A stretch of 64,000 nucleotides of DNA, taken from the NCBI GenBank assembly GCA_024278935.1, contig JAJRSF010000038.1:1-64000 (forward strand). Direction: 5' to 3'. The notes beneath the pieces were generated by a model. The model did no database searches, was not told the origin of the DNA, and was given only the letters and a program-made list of their open reading frames with translations. Origin of the DNA: Candidatus Zixiibacteriota bacterium. GTDB lineage: Bacteria > Zixibacteria > MSB-5A5 > GN15 > FEB-12. The position numbers and the translations under genes are program-made. Below, piece by piece: positions 21,019 to 29,879 of the stretch (position 1 is the first letter of the stretch; every line of letters begins with the position of its first letter).

Positions 21019-21249
21019 TTTAATTTTAATTTCTACTTAAGCAAAATTCAGTCCGTTTAAGTCTTGTTTAAAAAAAAGAATTTGTAACTTTAGGGGTAGT
21101 AATTAGTTACAAGGCAAAAAATGTTAACCTCCATTCATTTGGTTCGATTTAAAAGTTGTTTAATATTGGAATATTCCTACATATGTTAGTGTAGACTATA
21201 TATAAATATAGTAACTTGCTCTTGAAAATAGACTTCGTAATTTCTTAAT

Positions 21250-21290
21250 AAATAGGTTAATTCTGAGTTATATGGGAAACTTCCTACACT
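21250..21290. promoter_or_regulatory. Copy 2 of the element upstream of pilV (core 21257-21284)
   Basis: 28 bp identical to 17517-17544; about 240 bp upstream of pilV copy 2. Confidence 0.6.
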
Positions 21291-21372
21291 TAATTTAGTT
21301 ATAGATAGTATCATGAAAACCGATAATAATGTTATTGAATAAAATTGAAATAAGAGAGCTAGGAGTATAAAA

Positions 21373-23025
21373 ATGCAAAATGCCTCAGAAACTTTTGTGA
21401 AGGCGTTAGAAAATGAAAACATCGAATATATTTTTGGTGTTCCGGGCGAAGAAAATATTGATTTCTTAGAAGCGCTAAGAAAATCAAACATAAAATTTAT
21501 ACTCACACGACATGAACAAGGTGCCGGCTTTATGGCTGATATCTACGGACGGTTAACCGGTAAGGCAGGAGTCTGCCTCGCAACAATCGGACCGGGTTCA
21601 ACAAACCTGCTAACAGCAATCGCCGATGCCAATCTCGACCGTGCCCCACTAGTCGCTATCACAGGGCAAGCCGACACAAAACGGATGCACAAAGAGTCAC
21701 ACCAGTTTATTGATATTGTCTCGATGTTCAAACCTGTCACAAAATGGAATACCTCGATTTCCCGCCCCGACATTGTTGCCGAGGCAGTTCGCAAAGCGTT
21801 CAAAATTGCCGAAGCTGAAAAACCGGGAGCGACACATCTGGAATTCCCCGAAGATGTCGCTACTGAAGAATGTAAAAAACCTGAATTTTTTGAAATCAAA
21901 AAAGTACGCCGTCCTGCTCCTGACTATAAAGCAGTCAACTTAGCAATTGAACTAATTAAAAAAGCAAAAAAACCGCTTATCTTGGCAGGCAATGGAGCTA
22001 TCAGAAAAAGAGCAACAAAACAACTTCGGATATTTCTTGAAAAAACAAACATGGCAGTCTGTAATACTTTTATGGCAAAAGGTGCCGCCGGGCATTTGTA
22101 CGAACATAACCTTCTCACTATCGGACTCCAATCAAGAGACCATGTAACTTGTGCTTTCGATGAAGCCGATCTGATTATTGCTATCGGCTATGATATTGTT
22201 GAATACTCGCCTGAATTTTGGAACCCTGATGGAGATAAAAAAATTATCCATATAGATTTTGACCCTGCCGAAGTTGACTACTGGTATGACCCCGAAGTTG
22301 AAATCGTCGGAGATATTGCATCGACTCTTTGGGAAATCAATGAAAAGATTGATGACAGTTTTCCGAAATCTATCGGGAAGTTTTCTGAAAAACATCGTAG
22401 AAAAATCTTAAAAGAAATTCATGAGTATGATGATGACAAATCGTATCCGATAAAACCGCAGAAAATTCTACATGACATTCGAGCAGTCTTAGACGACGAT
22501 GATATCGTTATCTCCGATGTCGGCGCTCACAAAATGTGGATAGCCCGCATGTATGTTGCCCGCGAACCGAACACTTGTCTTATCTCAAATGGATTCGCCA
22601 CGATGGGCATCGCTCTTCCGGGAGGAATCGCCGCCCAGTTAGTTTATCCAAAAAAGAAAATTCTTACTATCTCCGGCGATGGTGGCTTTTTGATGAACGT
22701 GCAAGAACTTGAAACTGCCGTTAGGCTGAAGACCAATACTGTCAATCTTGTTTGGACGGATGGTACTTTTGGACTTATCGAATGGAAACAGAAAAATAAA
22801 TATGGTCATGCTTTTGGTACAAAATTCAACAACCCGGACTGGGTACAGCTTGCTAAATCTTTTGGAGATGTTGGTATCAAAGTGAAAAAAGGGGATGACC
22901 TGCAGAAGATTCTTAAAAAAGCATTTAAGATGAATAAAACGGTTCTGATTGACGTTCCGGTAGATTATTCTGAGAATGTAAAACTTACAAAACGTCTTGG
23001 ACAGCTTGTCTGCCCAATAGGATAA
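21373..23025 (+). CDS. ThDP-dependent acetolactate synthase large-subunit-like enzyme
   Basis: IFGVPGEENIDFLEAL, GPGSTNLLTAIADANLDRAPLVAITGQ, GDGGFLMNVQELETAVRLKTN (ThDP motif). Confidence 0.88.
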   Translation: MQNASETFVKALENENIEYIFGVPGEENIDFLEALRKSNIKFILTRHEQGAGFMADIYGRLTGKAGVCLATIGPGSTNLLTAIADANLDRAPLVAITGQADTKRMHKESHQFIDIVSMFKPVTKWNTSISRPDIVAEAVRKAFKIAEAEKPGATHLEFPEDVATEECKKPEFFEIKKVRRPAPDYKAVNLAIELIKKAKKPLILAGNGAIRKRATKQLRIFLEKTNMAVCNTFMAKGAAGHLYEHNLLTIGLQSRDHVTCAFDEADLIIAIGYDIVEYSPEFWNPDGDKKIIHIDFDPAEVDYWYDPEVEIVGDIASTLWEINEKIDDSFPKSIGKFSEKHRRKILKEIHEYDDDKSYPIKPQKILHDIRAVLDDDDIVISDVGAHKMWIARMYVAREPNTCLISNGFATMGIALPGGIAAQLVYPKKKILTISGDGGFLMNVQELETAVRLKTNTVNLVWTDGTFGLIEWKQKNKYGHAFGTKFNNPDWVQLAKSFGDVGIKVKKGDDLQKILKKAFKMNKTVLIDVPVDYSENVKLTKRLGQLVCPIG

Positions 23026-23082
23026 AAACAAGTCATACTGAGCGGAGTCGAAGTATGTTCAATATAAATAAAGGATTTAATC

Positions 23083-24513
23083 ATGGCTAAAAAATATAAA
23101 ATGTATCTCGGTGGCAAATGGGTCGACCGTACAAACAAAATCGAAGTACGCTCACCATACGATAACAAACTTGTTGGCGTCTGTGCAGCAGCATCAAAGG
23201 ATGACTACACCGCAGCAATCACAGCAGCACAAAAAGCATTTGCGATCACCAAAGAACTTCCATCGTATGCTCGAGAAAAAATCTGTCATCAAATCGCCGA
23301 TGGTCTCGAAAAAAATGTTGAAAAATTTACAATCACGATGGTCAAAGAACTTGGCAAAGCATACAAAGATGCTCGGGGAGAAGTTCTCCGTTCTGTCTCT
23401 GTTTTCCGAGTTGCTGCTGAAGAATCCAAACGTATTGGTGGCGAAATTGTCGATCTCGATTGGCTCCCTGGGGCGGAAACTCGGATGGGTTTAGTTCGTC
23501 GTTTCCCGATGGGTGTCATCGCAGGAATCTCACCATTTAATTTCCCGCTTAATCTTGTCGCTCATAAAATCGGACCGGCGATTGCATCGGGTAATACTAT
23601 CGTACTCAAACCTGCAACATCAACTCCGCTTATCGCTCTGATGCTTGCTGAAATTATTGATAAAACCGATCTCCCAAAAGGTGCCGTTTCGATTTTACCT
23701 GGGTCTTCAAAAGAATCAACACCGCTACTCGATGATGACCGAGTCAAACTTGTTACATTTACAGGTTCATCACAAGTTGGTTGGTGGATAAAAAACAACT
23801 GTGGCACCAAACAAGTTGTCTTAGAACTTGGTGGTAACGCCGGCGTTGCTATTGCCGATGATGCCGATTTAGAATATGCAACTACTCGCTTACTCTATGG
23901 TGGTTTTGCTTCAGCAGGGCAGTCATGTATTTCGGTACAACGAATTTATGTCCATGAAAATGTCTATGACAAATTTCTAAAGATGTTTAAATCAAAAGTA
24001 AAAAAACTCAAAGTCGGCGACCCTATGAAAAAAGATACCGACATTGGTGCTATGGTCACAGGTTCTGCTGCCGATGAAACTATCCAAACTATCAAAGATG
24101 CTGTCAAGCAAGGTGCCAAGCTTGTCACAGGTGGTAAGAAAAACGGATCGGTACTTGAACCTACTGTTTTGACCAATGTGAAATCATCGATGGATGTTTG
24201 TTCCAAAGAAGCTTTCGCTCCGCTTGTGGTCGTTGATAAATACAAGAGCTTCAAAAAAGTTGTCGATGAAATCAATAACTCCGAGTATGGTCTGCAGGCA
24301 GGTATTTTTACAAACCGAATGGATGATGTCTTTTATGCTTTCAAAAATATCGAAGCAGGTGGCGTTGTTGTCAATGACATCCCGACTTACCGTGCCGATC
24401 ACCAACCGTATGGTGGAGTGAAAAACTCTGGCTTAGGACGTGAAGGCATTCGGTATACTATTGAAGATATGACCGAGATAAAAATCTTGTCGATGAACTT
24501 CAAAACAAAATAG
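23083..24513 (+). CDS. NAD(P)-dependent aldehyde dehydrogenase family protein
   Basis: FTGSSQVG, LELGGNAG, GGFASAGQSCISVQR (catalytic Cys). Confidence 0.92.
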   Translation: MAKKYKMYLGGKWVDRTNKIEVRSPYDNKLVGVCAAASKDDYTAAITAAQKAFAITKELPSYAREKICHQIADGLEKNVEKFTITMVKELGKAYKDARGEVLRSVSVFRVAAEESKRIGGEIVDLDWLPGAETRMGLVRRFPMGVIAGISPFNFPLNLVAHKIGPAIASGNTIVLKPATSTPLIALMLAEIIDKTDLPKGAVSILPGSSKESTPLLDDDRVKLVTFTGSSQVGWWIKNNCGTKQVVLELGGNAGVAIADDADLEYATTRLLYGGFASAGQSCISVQRIYVHENVYDKFLKMFKSKVKKLKVGDPMKKDTDIGAMVTGSAADETIQTIKDAVKQGAKLVTGGKKNGSVLEPTVLTNVKSSMDVCSKEAFAPLVVVDKYKSFKKVVDEINNSEYGLQAGIFTNRMDDVFYAFKNIEAGGVVVNDIPTYRADHQPYGGVKNSGLGREGIRYTIEDMTEIKILSMNFKTK

Positions 24514-24539
24514 GTGCCATTGGAACTTTTATTATAATA

Positions 24540-24580
24540 GTAGGGAAGAACCCTTTGTGGTTCTGCCATTACGGAACAGG
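24540..24580. repeat. Dispersed intergenic repeat A (GTAGGGAAGAACCCTTTGTGGTTCTGCCAT...)
   Basis: Related copies at 27487-27527 and 29940-29980. Confidence 0.75.
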
Positions 24581-24607
24581 CAATACAAAATAATAATCCA
24601 AATTCGT

Positions 24608-24650
24608 AGGTCAGGTCTTTCACACTCAATGAGTGTCCGAGACCTGACTT
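24608..24650. repeat. Long hairpin AGGTCAGGTCT..CACACTCA/TGAGTGT..AGACCTGACTT
   Basis: Near-perfect inverted repeat read directly. Confidence 0.75.
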
Positions 24651-24689
24651 TTCCAAGCGATGTCAGAAATAATATATTTTTTCATTACA

Positions 24690-24750
24690 CCAGTCATTGC
24701 GAGGTAACTTGTCACATTGTGACTTGTTGCCGTGGCAATCTCATCTTTTA
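24690..24750. repeat. Dispersed intergenic repeat D (CCAGTCATTGCGAG...GTGGCAATCTCATCTTTT)
   Basis: Second copy at 58467-58513. Confidence 0.75.
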
Positions 24751-24899
24751 ACTTCGTCACCCTGAGCAGGTTGCAACCTGTGAGCCTGTCGAAGGGGCAG
24801 GGCAAGCCATATGTTCTCGTCTGCCAAATTTTATCGCTTGATAATCACACACTAAATCCGCATAATACAATCAACTGAAAAAAACCTTTGGGAGGTTTT

Positions 24900-25625
24900 A
24901 TGCGGATTATTATATTTTTACTTTTATTTATGTTTTCTTTTCCAATGTTCATCTCTGCAACATCACCACAACTTTTTTCTCCTAAAAAGATTGTATATGT
25001 CGACGTTGAACCAGAGTTATTATATCAACCTAGTATTAATTTTCCTGAATCTTATAAATTACAAAAAAAATCTGTTAATATTTGGATGTCTCTGCTGGTG
25101 AATAATGAAGGTAAAGTTATCGAAGCAAATATTGAATTTCCTTGTCGCGATTCAATTTTAAACGATATTGCTTTAAACTCAGCATTTGAATATAGTTTTA
25201 AACCTGCTATAAAAGATGGACTGCCAGCTTTTTATTGGGTATGGTGGAAAATGAATTTTACTATTAAACCAATGAATAAGATACAAACCTATAAAGTAAC
25301 TATAGAATTTGATGACTTTTATCCAATTCGAGGTGATGAATTTGATCCTTTTGAAGTTATGCCAGAGATGGTTCATCATGTGTTACCCAAATATCCTCGA
25401 TTGGCAAAAACAGCAGGAATTCAAGGAAGAGTTTGGATAAAGGCATTAGTAAATATAAAAGGTGATGTTGTAAAAGCAGAAGTAGCAAAAACATCCGGTA
25501 CAATAGCATTAGATGACTCTGCATTAATTGTTGCAAAAGAAAATAAATTCAAACCTGCGAAACAAAACGGAAAAACTGTTGCCTGCTGGACTACGTATAA
25601 AGAAGAATTTAAATTAGTAAATTAA
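24900..25625 (+). CDS. Secreted protein with two TonB C-terminal-like domains
   Basis: Second domain HHVLPKYPRLAKTAGIQGRVWIKALVNIKGDVVKAEVAKTSG; degenerate first copy VNIWMSLLVNNEGKVIEANIEFP. Confidence 0.8.
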   Translation: MRIIIFLLLFMFSFPMFISATSPQLFSPKKIVYVDVEPELLYQPSINFPESYKLQKKSVNIWMSLLVNNEGKVIEANIEFPCRDSILNDIALNSAFEYSFKPAIKDGLPAFYWVWWKMNFTIKPMNKIQTYKVTIEFDDFYPIRGDEFDPFEVMPEMVHHVLPKYPRLAKTAGIQGRVWIKALVNIKGDVVKAEVAKTSGTIALDDSALIVAKENKFKPAKQNGKTVACWTTYKEEFKLVN

Positions 25626-25636
25626 AAGGAACAGAC

Positions 25637-26635
25637 ATGAACATACTAATCCTCGGCGGTACCCAGTTTGTTGGAAAACATATAACTGATGTCGCACTCA
25701 AAAATAACCATAACGTCACCCTCTTTAACAGAGGTAAAACATGCACAGAAAAAATCGACGGAGTTACATATTTGACCGGAGACCGAGACGGAAATCTTGA
25801 TGCTCTCAAAGGGGAAAAATTCGATGCGGTCATTGACGTCAACGGCTACTTACCTCGCCTTGTCAAAGATTCGTGTGAACTCTTAAAAGAAAACGTTCCA
25901 CATTATGTTTTTATCTCAACCATTTCTGTCTACGACCATGGCTTCGGCGAACCGATTGATATAGATTCACCACTTGCTACCTTAGAAGATGAATCGATCG
26001 AAGAAATCACCGGCGAAACCTACGGCGGACTCAAAGTTCTCTGCGAAGATGAAGTCCTCGACATCTATGAAGAAAAAGCTACTATAATCCGCCCGGGTTA
26101 TATCGTTGGTCCCGATGACCACACCGACCGTTTTGGCTACTGGGTTCGCCAAGTTGCCAACGGGGGAGAGATGCTTGTTCCCGACAATGACAACCAGCCG
26201 ATGCAGTTTATCGATGTTCGCGATTTAGCAGAGTGGACAATCAAACTTACTGAAAAACAACAACCGGGAATCTACAACGCAATCGGTCCAAACGAAAAAC
26301 TGTCACTCGCTGACTTGCTTGTTCGCATGCAAAAACATTTTAATACAGATTCTTCTTTTACCAAAGTTTCAAAAGAATTTATCGAAGAGTCCAAAATGGA
26401 AGTAACCGATTTTCCGATGCTCTTTTCATTTGCAGATATGGCTCACTACAATTTTATGGAAATCGACCCGAGAGCATCAATCTCCCAAGGACTGACCCAT
26501 CGCAAAGTTGAAGAGACAATTCAGGCATCGCAAGACTTTATGAAATCGCAACCATCTGACTACGAGTATAAATGCGGTCTCTCAACCGAACGACATGCCG
26601 AACTTTTGAAAAATGGAAAGACAGCTAATTGGTGA
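25637..26635 (+). CDS. NAD-dependent epimerase/dehydratase (extended SDR)
   Basis: ILGGTQFVGKHITDVAL Rossmann motif; RPGYIVGPDDHTDRFGYW. Confidence 0.9.
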   Translation: MNILILGGTQFVGKHITDVALKNNHNVTLFNRGKTCTEKIDGVTYLTGDRDGNLDALKGEKFDAVIDVNGYLPRLVKDSCELLKENVPHYVFISTISVYDHGFGEPIDIDSPLATLEDESIEEITGETYGGLKVLCEDEVLDIYEEKATIIRPGYIVGPDDHTDRFGYWVRQVANGGEMLVPDNDNQPMQFIDVRDLAEWTIKLTEKQQPGIYNAIGPNEKLSLADLLVRMQKHFNTDSSFTKVSKEFIEESKMEVTDFPMLFSFADMAHYNFMEIDPRASISQGLTHRKVEETIQASQDFMKSQPSDYEYKCGLSTERHAELLKNGKTANW

Positions 26636-26684
26636 TAGCGTATTTCTTATTGCGTACTCTTCTAAATAATTGTACTATTGATTC

Positions 26685-27059
26685 ATGAAAAAGTATCTCA
26701 AAGCAATAACTATAGCATTTTTTATCATCGGTCTATTCGGTGTTCTGTCTGGCTCACTTGTCATGCTGCATTATCAGACGACACTTTTTGCTGGCACATG
26801 GTTGGCTGAATTTGTCTCTGGAAATGGTATCGAAGAAAGCGAAGCACTCCGCAAACTTATTATCTATCTGCCAATGCTGATAGCGTCGATAGGTTTACAT
26901 TTCAAACAGCGATGGGGTCGTCTTGTCGCAATTTTGTGGTCGATTTTAAATATTGCCGACTTCCCGATAGGAACTGTTTTTGGAATTATAGCTCTCTGGG
27001 TTCTTCTGAAAAAAGATATAAAAAAATATTTTGGGGTAGATGAATCTAAATTTATCTAA
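26685..27059 (+). CDS. Small hypothetical membrane protein
   Basis: 3-4 hydrophobic segments, open frame. Confidence 0.65.
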   Translation: MKKYLKAITIAFFIIGLFGVLSGSLVMLHYQTTLFAGTWLAEFVSGNGIEESEALRKLIIYLPMLIASIGLHFKQRWGRLVAILWSILNIADFPIGTVFGIIALWVLLKKDIKKYFGVDESKFI

Positions 27060-27074
27060 TTACAAGGATTCCTT

Positions 27075-27461
27075 ATGCAACGCAAATTATTCTCATTCGG
27101 TTCACCCTATGAAAAAACATTCGGATTCTCTCGTGCGGTCAAAGTTGGAAATGTATTAGCGGTCTCAGGCACCGGTCCAATAGCTCCCGATGGAAGTACC
27201 GCTGCCGCTGGAAATCCCTATGGTCAGGCGATTCGTTGTCTTGAAATTATCAAACAAGTTATCGAAGATGCCGGCGGTCAACTTGAAAATGTAATCCGTA
27301 CTCGTATGTATATCACCGATGCTTCCGTACAGGATGAAATCGGCAAGGCTCACGGCGAATTTTTTTCAGATATCAGACCTGCCGCAACAATGGTTGTTGT
27401 TAAAGGACTCGTGCGAGATGAATGGTTTGTCGAAATCGAAGCCGACTGTATATTAGACTAA
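27075..27461 (+). CDS. RidA family protein
   Basis: GNVLAVSGTGPIAPDG, NVIRTRMYITD, PAATMVVVKGL, EIEADCILD. Confidence 0.92.
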   Translation: MQRKLFSFGSPYEKTFGFSRAVKVGNVLAVSGTGPIAPDGSTAAAGNPYGQAIRCLEIIKQVIEDAGGQLENVIRTRMYITDASVQDEIGKAHGEFFSDIRPAATMVVVKGLVRDEWFVEIEADCILD

Positions 27462-27486
27462 TTTTATTTTCCGAACAATAATGTTT

Positions 27487-27527
27487 GTAGGGAAGAACCC
27501 TTTAGTGGTTCTGCCATATAGGAACAA
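27487..27527. repeat. Dispersed intergenic repeat A, copy 2
   Basis: GTAGGGAAGAACCCTTTAGTGGTTCTGCCATATAGGAAC. Confidence 0.75.
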
Positions 27528-27543
27528 GAAGTCAGCAATTCAA

Positions 27544-27960
27544 CTACTGCATAATCAATCCAAATTTTTCTAGTCTCGCCGAAATTGACCCTCTGGTCCT
27601 TTGCATCGTTGAAGCAATCTCAGTGATGCTTATCCCGGATTTAAACAGTTTCACTAAGTTATCATCTTCAGTTGTATTCCATTTTGCATAAGCTCTTGGA
27701 TTTATCTTTTGTAACTCTTCAATAGACATAAAATTATTGTTTTTAAATACAAATTCCATCCTCACCGCCGGTATACTGTCCCCATGGATTTTCACCATAG
27801 AGCCTATAATTTCTTCCGCAACTTTTGCTGACATCATAATATCAACCATCGTCATTTGTGGGTGCTTTATCGCAATCTGTTCATAGCTATACCCATTACC
27901 GATAAGGTTGAGTATATCAGTTATTTTCAGATTTGTATCTCTAATTTGTATATCAGCCAA
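27544..27960 (-). CDS. DUF433-like/HTH small protein with C-terminal Myb/SANT-like helices
   Basis: GNGYSYEQIAIKHPQMTMVDIMMSAKVAEEII; KWNTTEDDNLVKLFKSGISITEIASTMQRTRGSISARLEKFGL. Confidence 0.6.
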   Translation of the reverse strand: MADIQIRDTNLKITDILNLIGNGYSYEQIAIKHPQMTMVDIMMSAKVAEEIIGSMVKIHGDSIPAVRMEFVFKNNNFMSIEELQKINPRAYAKWNTTEDDNLVKLFKSGISITEIASTMQRTRGSISARLEKFGLIMQ

Positions 27961-27973
27961 ATTATTTTCCTCT

Positions 27974-28354
27974 CTATAAAAGATTTAGCGATTCCAACTT
28001 TTTAGTTATCGCTGTTTTATTCTTTCGCATCAAAATCGAAATACTTTTTATGCTGGCACCGTTTATATGAAGCTCAACAAGTTCGCGAACTTCATTTGCT
28101 CCCCAGCCTATTTTCAGTTTTACCTCGGGAAGTCGATTGGCTGTTTCAAGATAACAGTCTAAAATCAGATGACTTTTTAAATACGATTTTGTTCGGCTTA
28201 AAAGCTGCTGAATTTCATCAACTGAAACCCGCCTATCTTTTTTTGCTATCTCACCTATTGTCTTTCCTTGTGTCACCATATCTAAAACATCAAACAGATC
28301 TCTTTCCGTATTGCCAACTTTAGTCCATTTTGGTTTCATCTTTCCTATTTTCAT
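27974..28354 (-). CDS. Paralogue of the adjacent HTH small protein
   Basis: GKTIGEIAKKDRRVSVDEIQQLLSR; GWGANEVRELVELHINGASIKSISILMRKNKTAITKKLESLNLL. Confidence 0.55.
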   Translation of the reverse strand: MKIGKMKPKWTKVGNTERDLFDVLDMVTQGKTIGEIAKKDRRVSVDEIQQLLSRTKSYLKSHLILDCYLETANRLPEVKLKIGWGANEVRELVELHINGASIKSISILMRKNKTAITKKLESLNLL

Positions 28355-28554
28355 TTTGTTCCCTTTTTTAAAAATAAGCCCCCATTTTGCTTATTTCCCT
28401 TCGTATCACTAATATCGTACAGCTGACTGACAGGGTCTGTCAGTTTATTTTAAGTTTTTTGAAAATAATATACAGAGACAATGCTTGTCTTTTATGTGCG
28501 ATTACTATATTTTTATCAGTAGAAAATTAATAATATGAGAAATTGAGGACAGAT

Positions 28555-29403
28555 ATGATATTTGGAGCGCACGAATCTATTGCCGGTGGAGTGTTTAACG
28601 CGATTGAAAGAGGGAAAAAAGCTACTTGTGACACGATTCAGATGTTTAACAAGTCAAATTCACAATGGCGTGCAAAAACAATTACAGATAAAGAATTGGA
28701 AAAATATTTTAAAGCTATCGACGAAATCGGCGTGACCGTTGCAACATCACACTCAAGCTATCTCATAAATCTGGCGTCACCTAAAGAAGAGTTGAATTTA
28801 AAATCATATGAGGCTCTCAAAGTTGAGATGGAACGATGTGAGATGCTCAAAATTCCGAATCTGGTTTTCCACCCCGGGTCACATGTTGGCGAGGGTGAAG
28901 AACCAGGCATGGATCGTATTGTAGAAAATGTCATCCGCCTCTTTGAAGAACTTCCTGAATCCGATAACGTCACTTTGCTTTTTGAGACGACCGCCGGACA
29001 AGGTACAAATTTAGGCTATACTTTTGAACAACTCGCATACCTTATTGAAAAGTCAGGATCGCATGAACGTTTGGGAGTTTGCTTAGACACCTGTCATATT
29101 TTTTCAGCTGGTTATCCTCTGTCTGACCCAAAAGAGTACAAAAAAACGATGAAACAATTTGATGATCTGATTGGAATCGACCGTTTGAAAATTATCCATA
29201 TGAATGATTCCAAAAAAGAATTTGGTCAGAAAAAAGATAGGCACGAGGCAATCGGTAAAGGATTTATCGGTCTCGAGGCGTTCCGAAATATTGTCAATGA
29301 CAAAAAACTCAAAAATGTACCGATGATTTTAGAAACTCCTAAAGGGGATGAACTCCTTGAGGATATCGAAAATTTAAAACTCTTACGTTCTTTAGTAAAA
29401 TAG
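28555..29403 (+). CDS. nfo: Deoxyribonuclease (endonuclease) IV
   Basis: GAHESIAGGVFNAIERG, LGVCLDTCHIFSAGY, KIIHMNDSK, RHEAIGKGFIG. Confidence 0.95.
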   Translation: MIFGAHESIAGGVFNAIERGKKATCDTIQMFNKSNSQWRAKTITDKELEKYFKAIDEIGVTVATSHSSYLINLASPKEELNLKSYEALKVEMERCEMLKIPNLVFHPGSHVGEGEEPGMDRIVENVIRLFEELPESDNVTLLFETTAGQGTNLGYTFEQLAYLIEKSGSHERLGVCLDTCHIFSAGYPLSDPKEYKKTMKQFDDLIGIDRLKIIHMNDSKKEFGQKKDRHEAIGKGFIGLEAFRNIVNDKKLKNVPMILETPKGDELLEDIENLKLLRSLVK

Positions 29404-29410
29404 GGCTATT

Positions 29411-29872
29411 ATGCAACACCAACAAACCGACCGAAAAATTGAAATCGAAGAAACTATCCCTACATCAATAGACTCTCTTTGGAATGCATGGACAACGAAC
29501 GATGGTCTCCAGTCATGGCTTATTGATAATACAGATGTCGAATTAAAAATTGGTGGGAAATTTGAAATTTATTTTGCAATGGATGTTCCCGATGGGTCGC
29601 GAGGTTCTGAAAAATGTACTATCCTAAGCTACGCCCCTGAGTCAATGCTTTCGTTTTCGTGGAATGCACCACCGACAATTCCATCACTTCGAAAATTAGG
29701 TCCATGCACTTGGGTTGTTCTGAATATTGAACGTGTTGATGATTCTCATACGAAGCTTAAATTAACTCACTATGGTATCAAGTCAGATGCCAATGACTGG
29801 GATGCCTACCTTGCATATTTCCAGTCAGCATGGCCACAAGTTTTCCTCGCCCTCCAAAAACATTTTTCTTAA
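29411..29872 (+). CDS. SRPBCC/AHSA1-like domain protein
   Basis: EIEETIPTSIDSLWNAWTTNDGLQSWLIDN...GGKFEIYF. Confidence 0.88.
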   Translation: MQHQQTDRKIEIEETIPTSIDSLWNAWTTNDGLQSWLIDNTDVELKIGGKFEIYFAMDVPDGSRGSEKCTILSYAPESMLSFSWNAPPTIPSLRKLGPCTWVVLNIERVDDSHTKLKLTHYGIKSDANDWDAYLAYFQSAWPQVFLALQKHFS

Positions 29873-29879
29873 TACCCTG

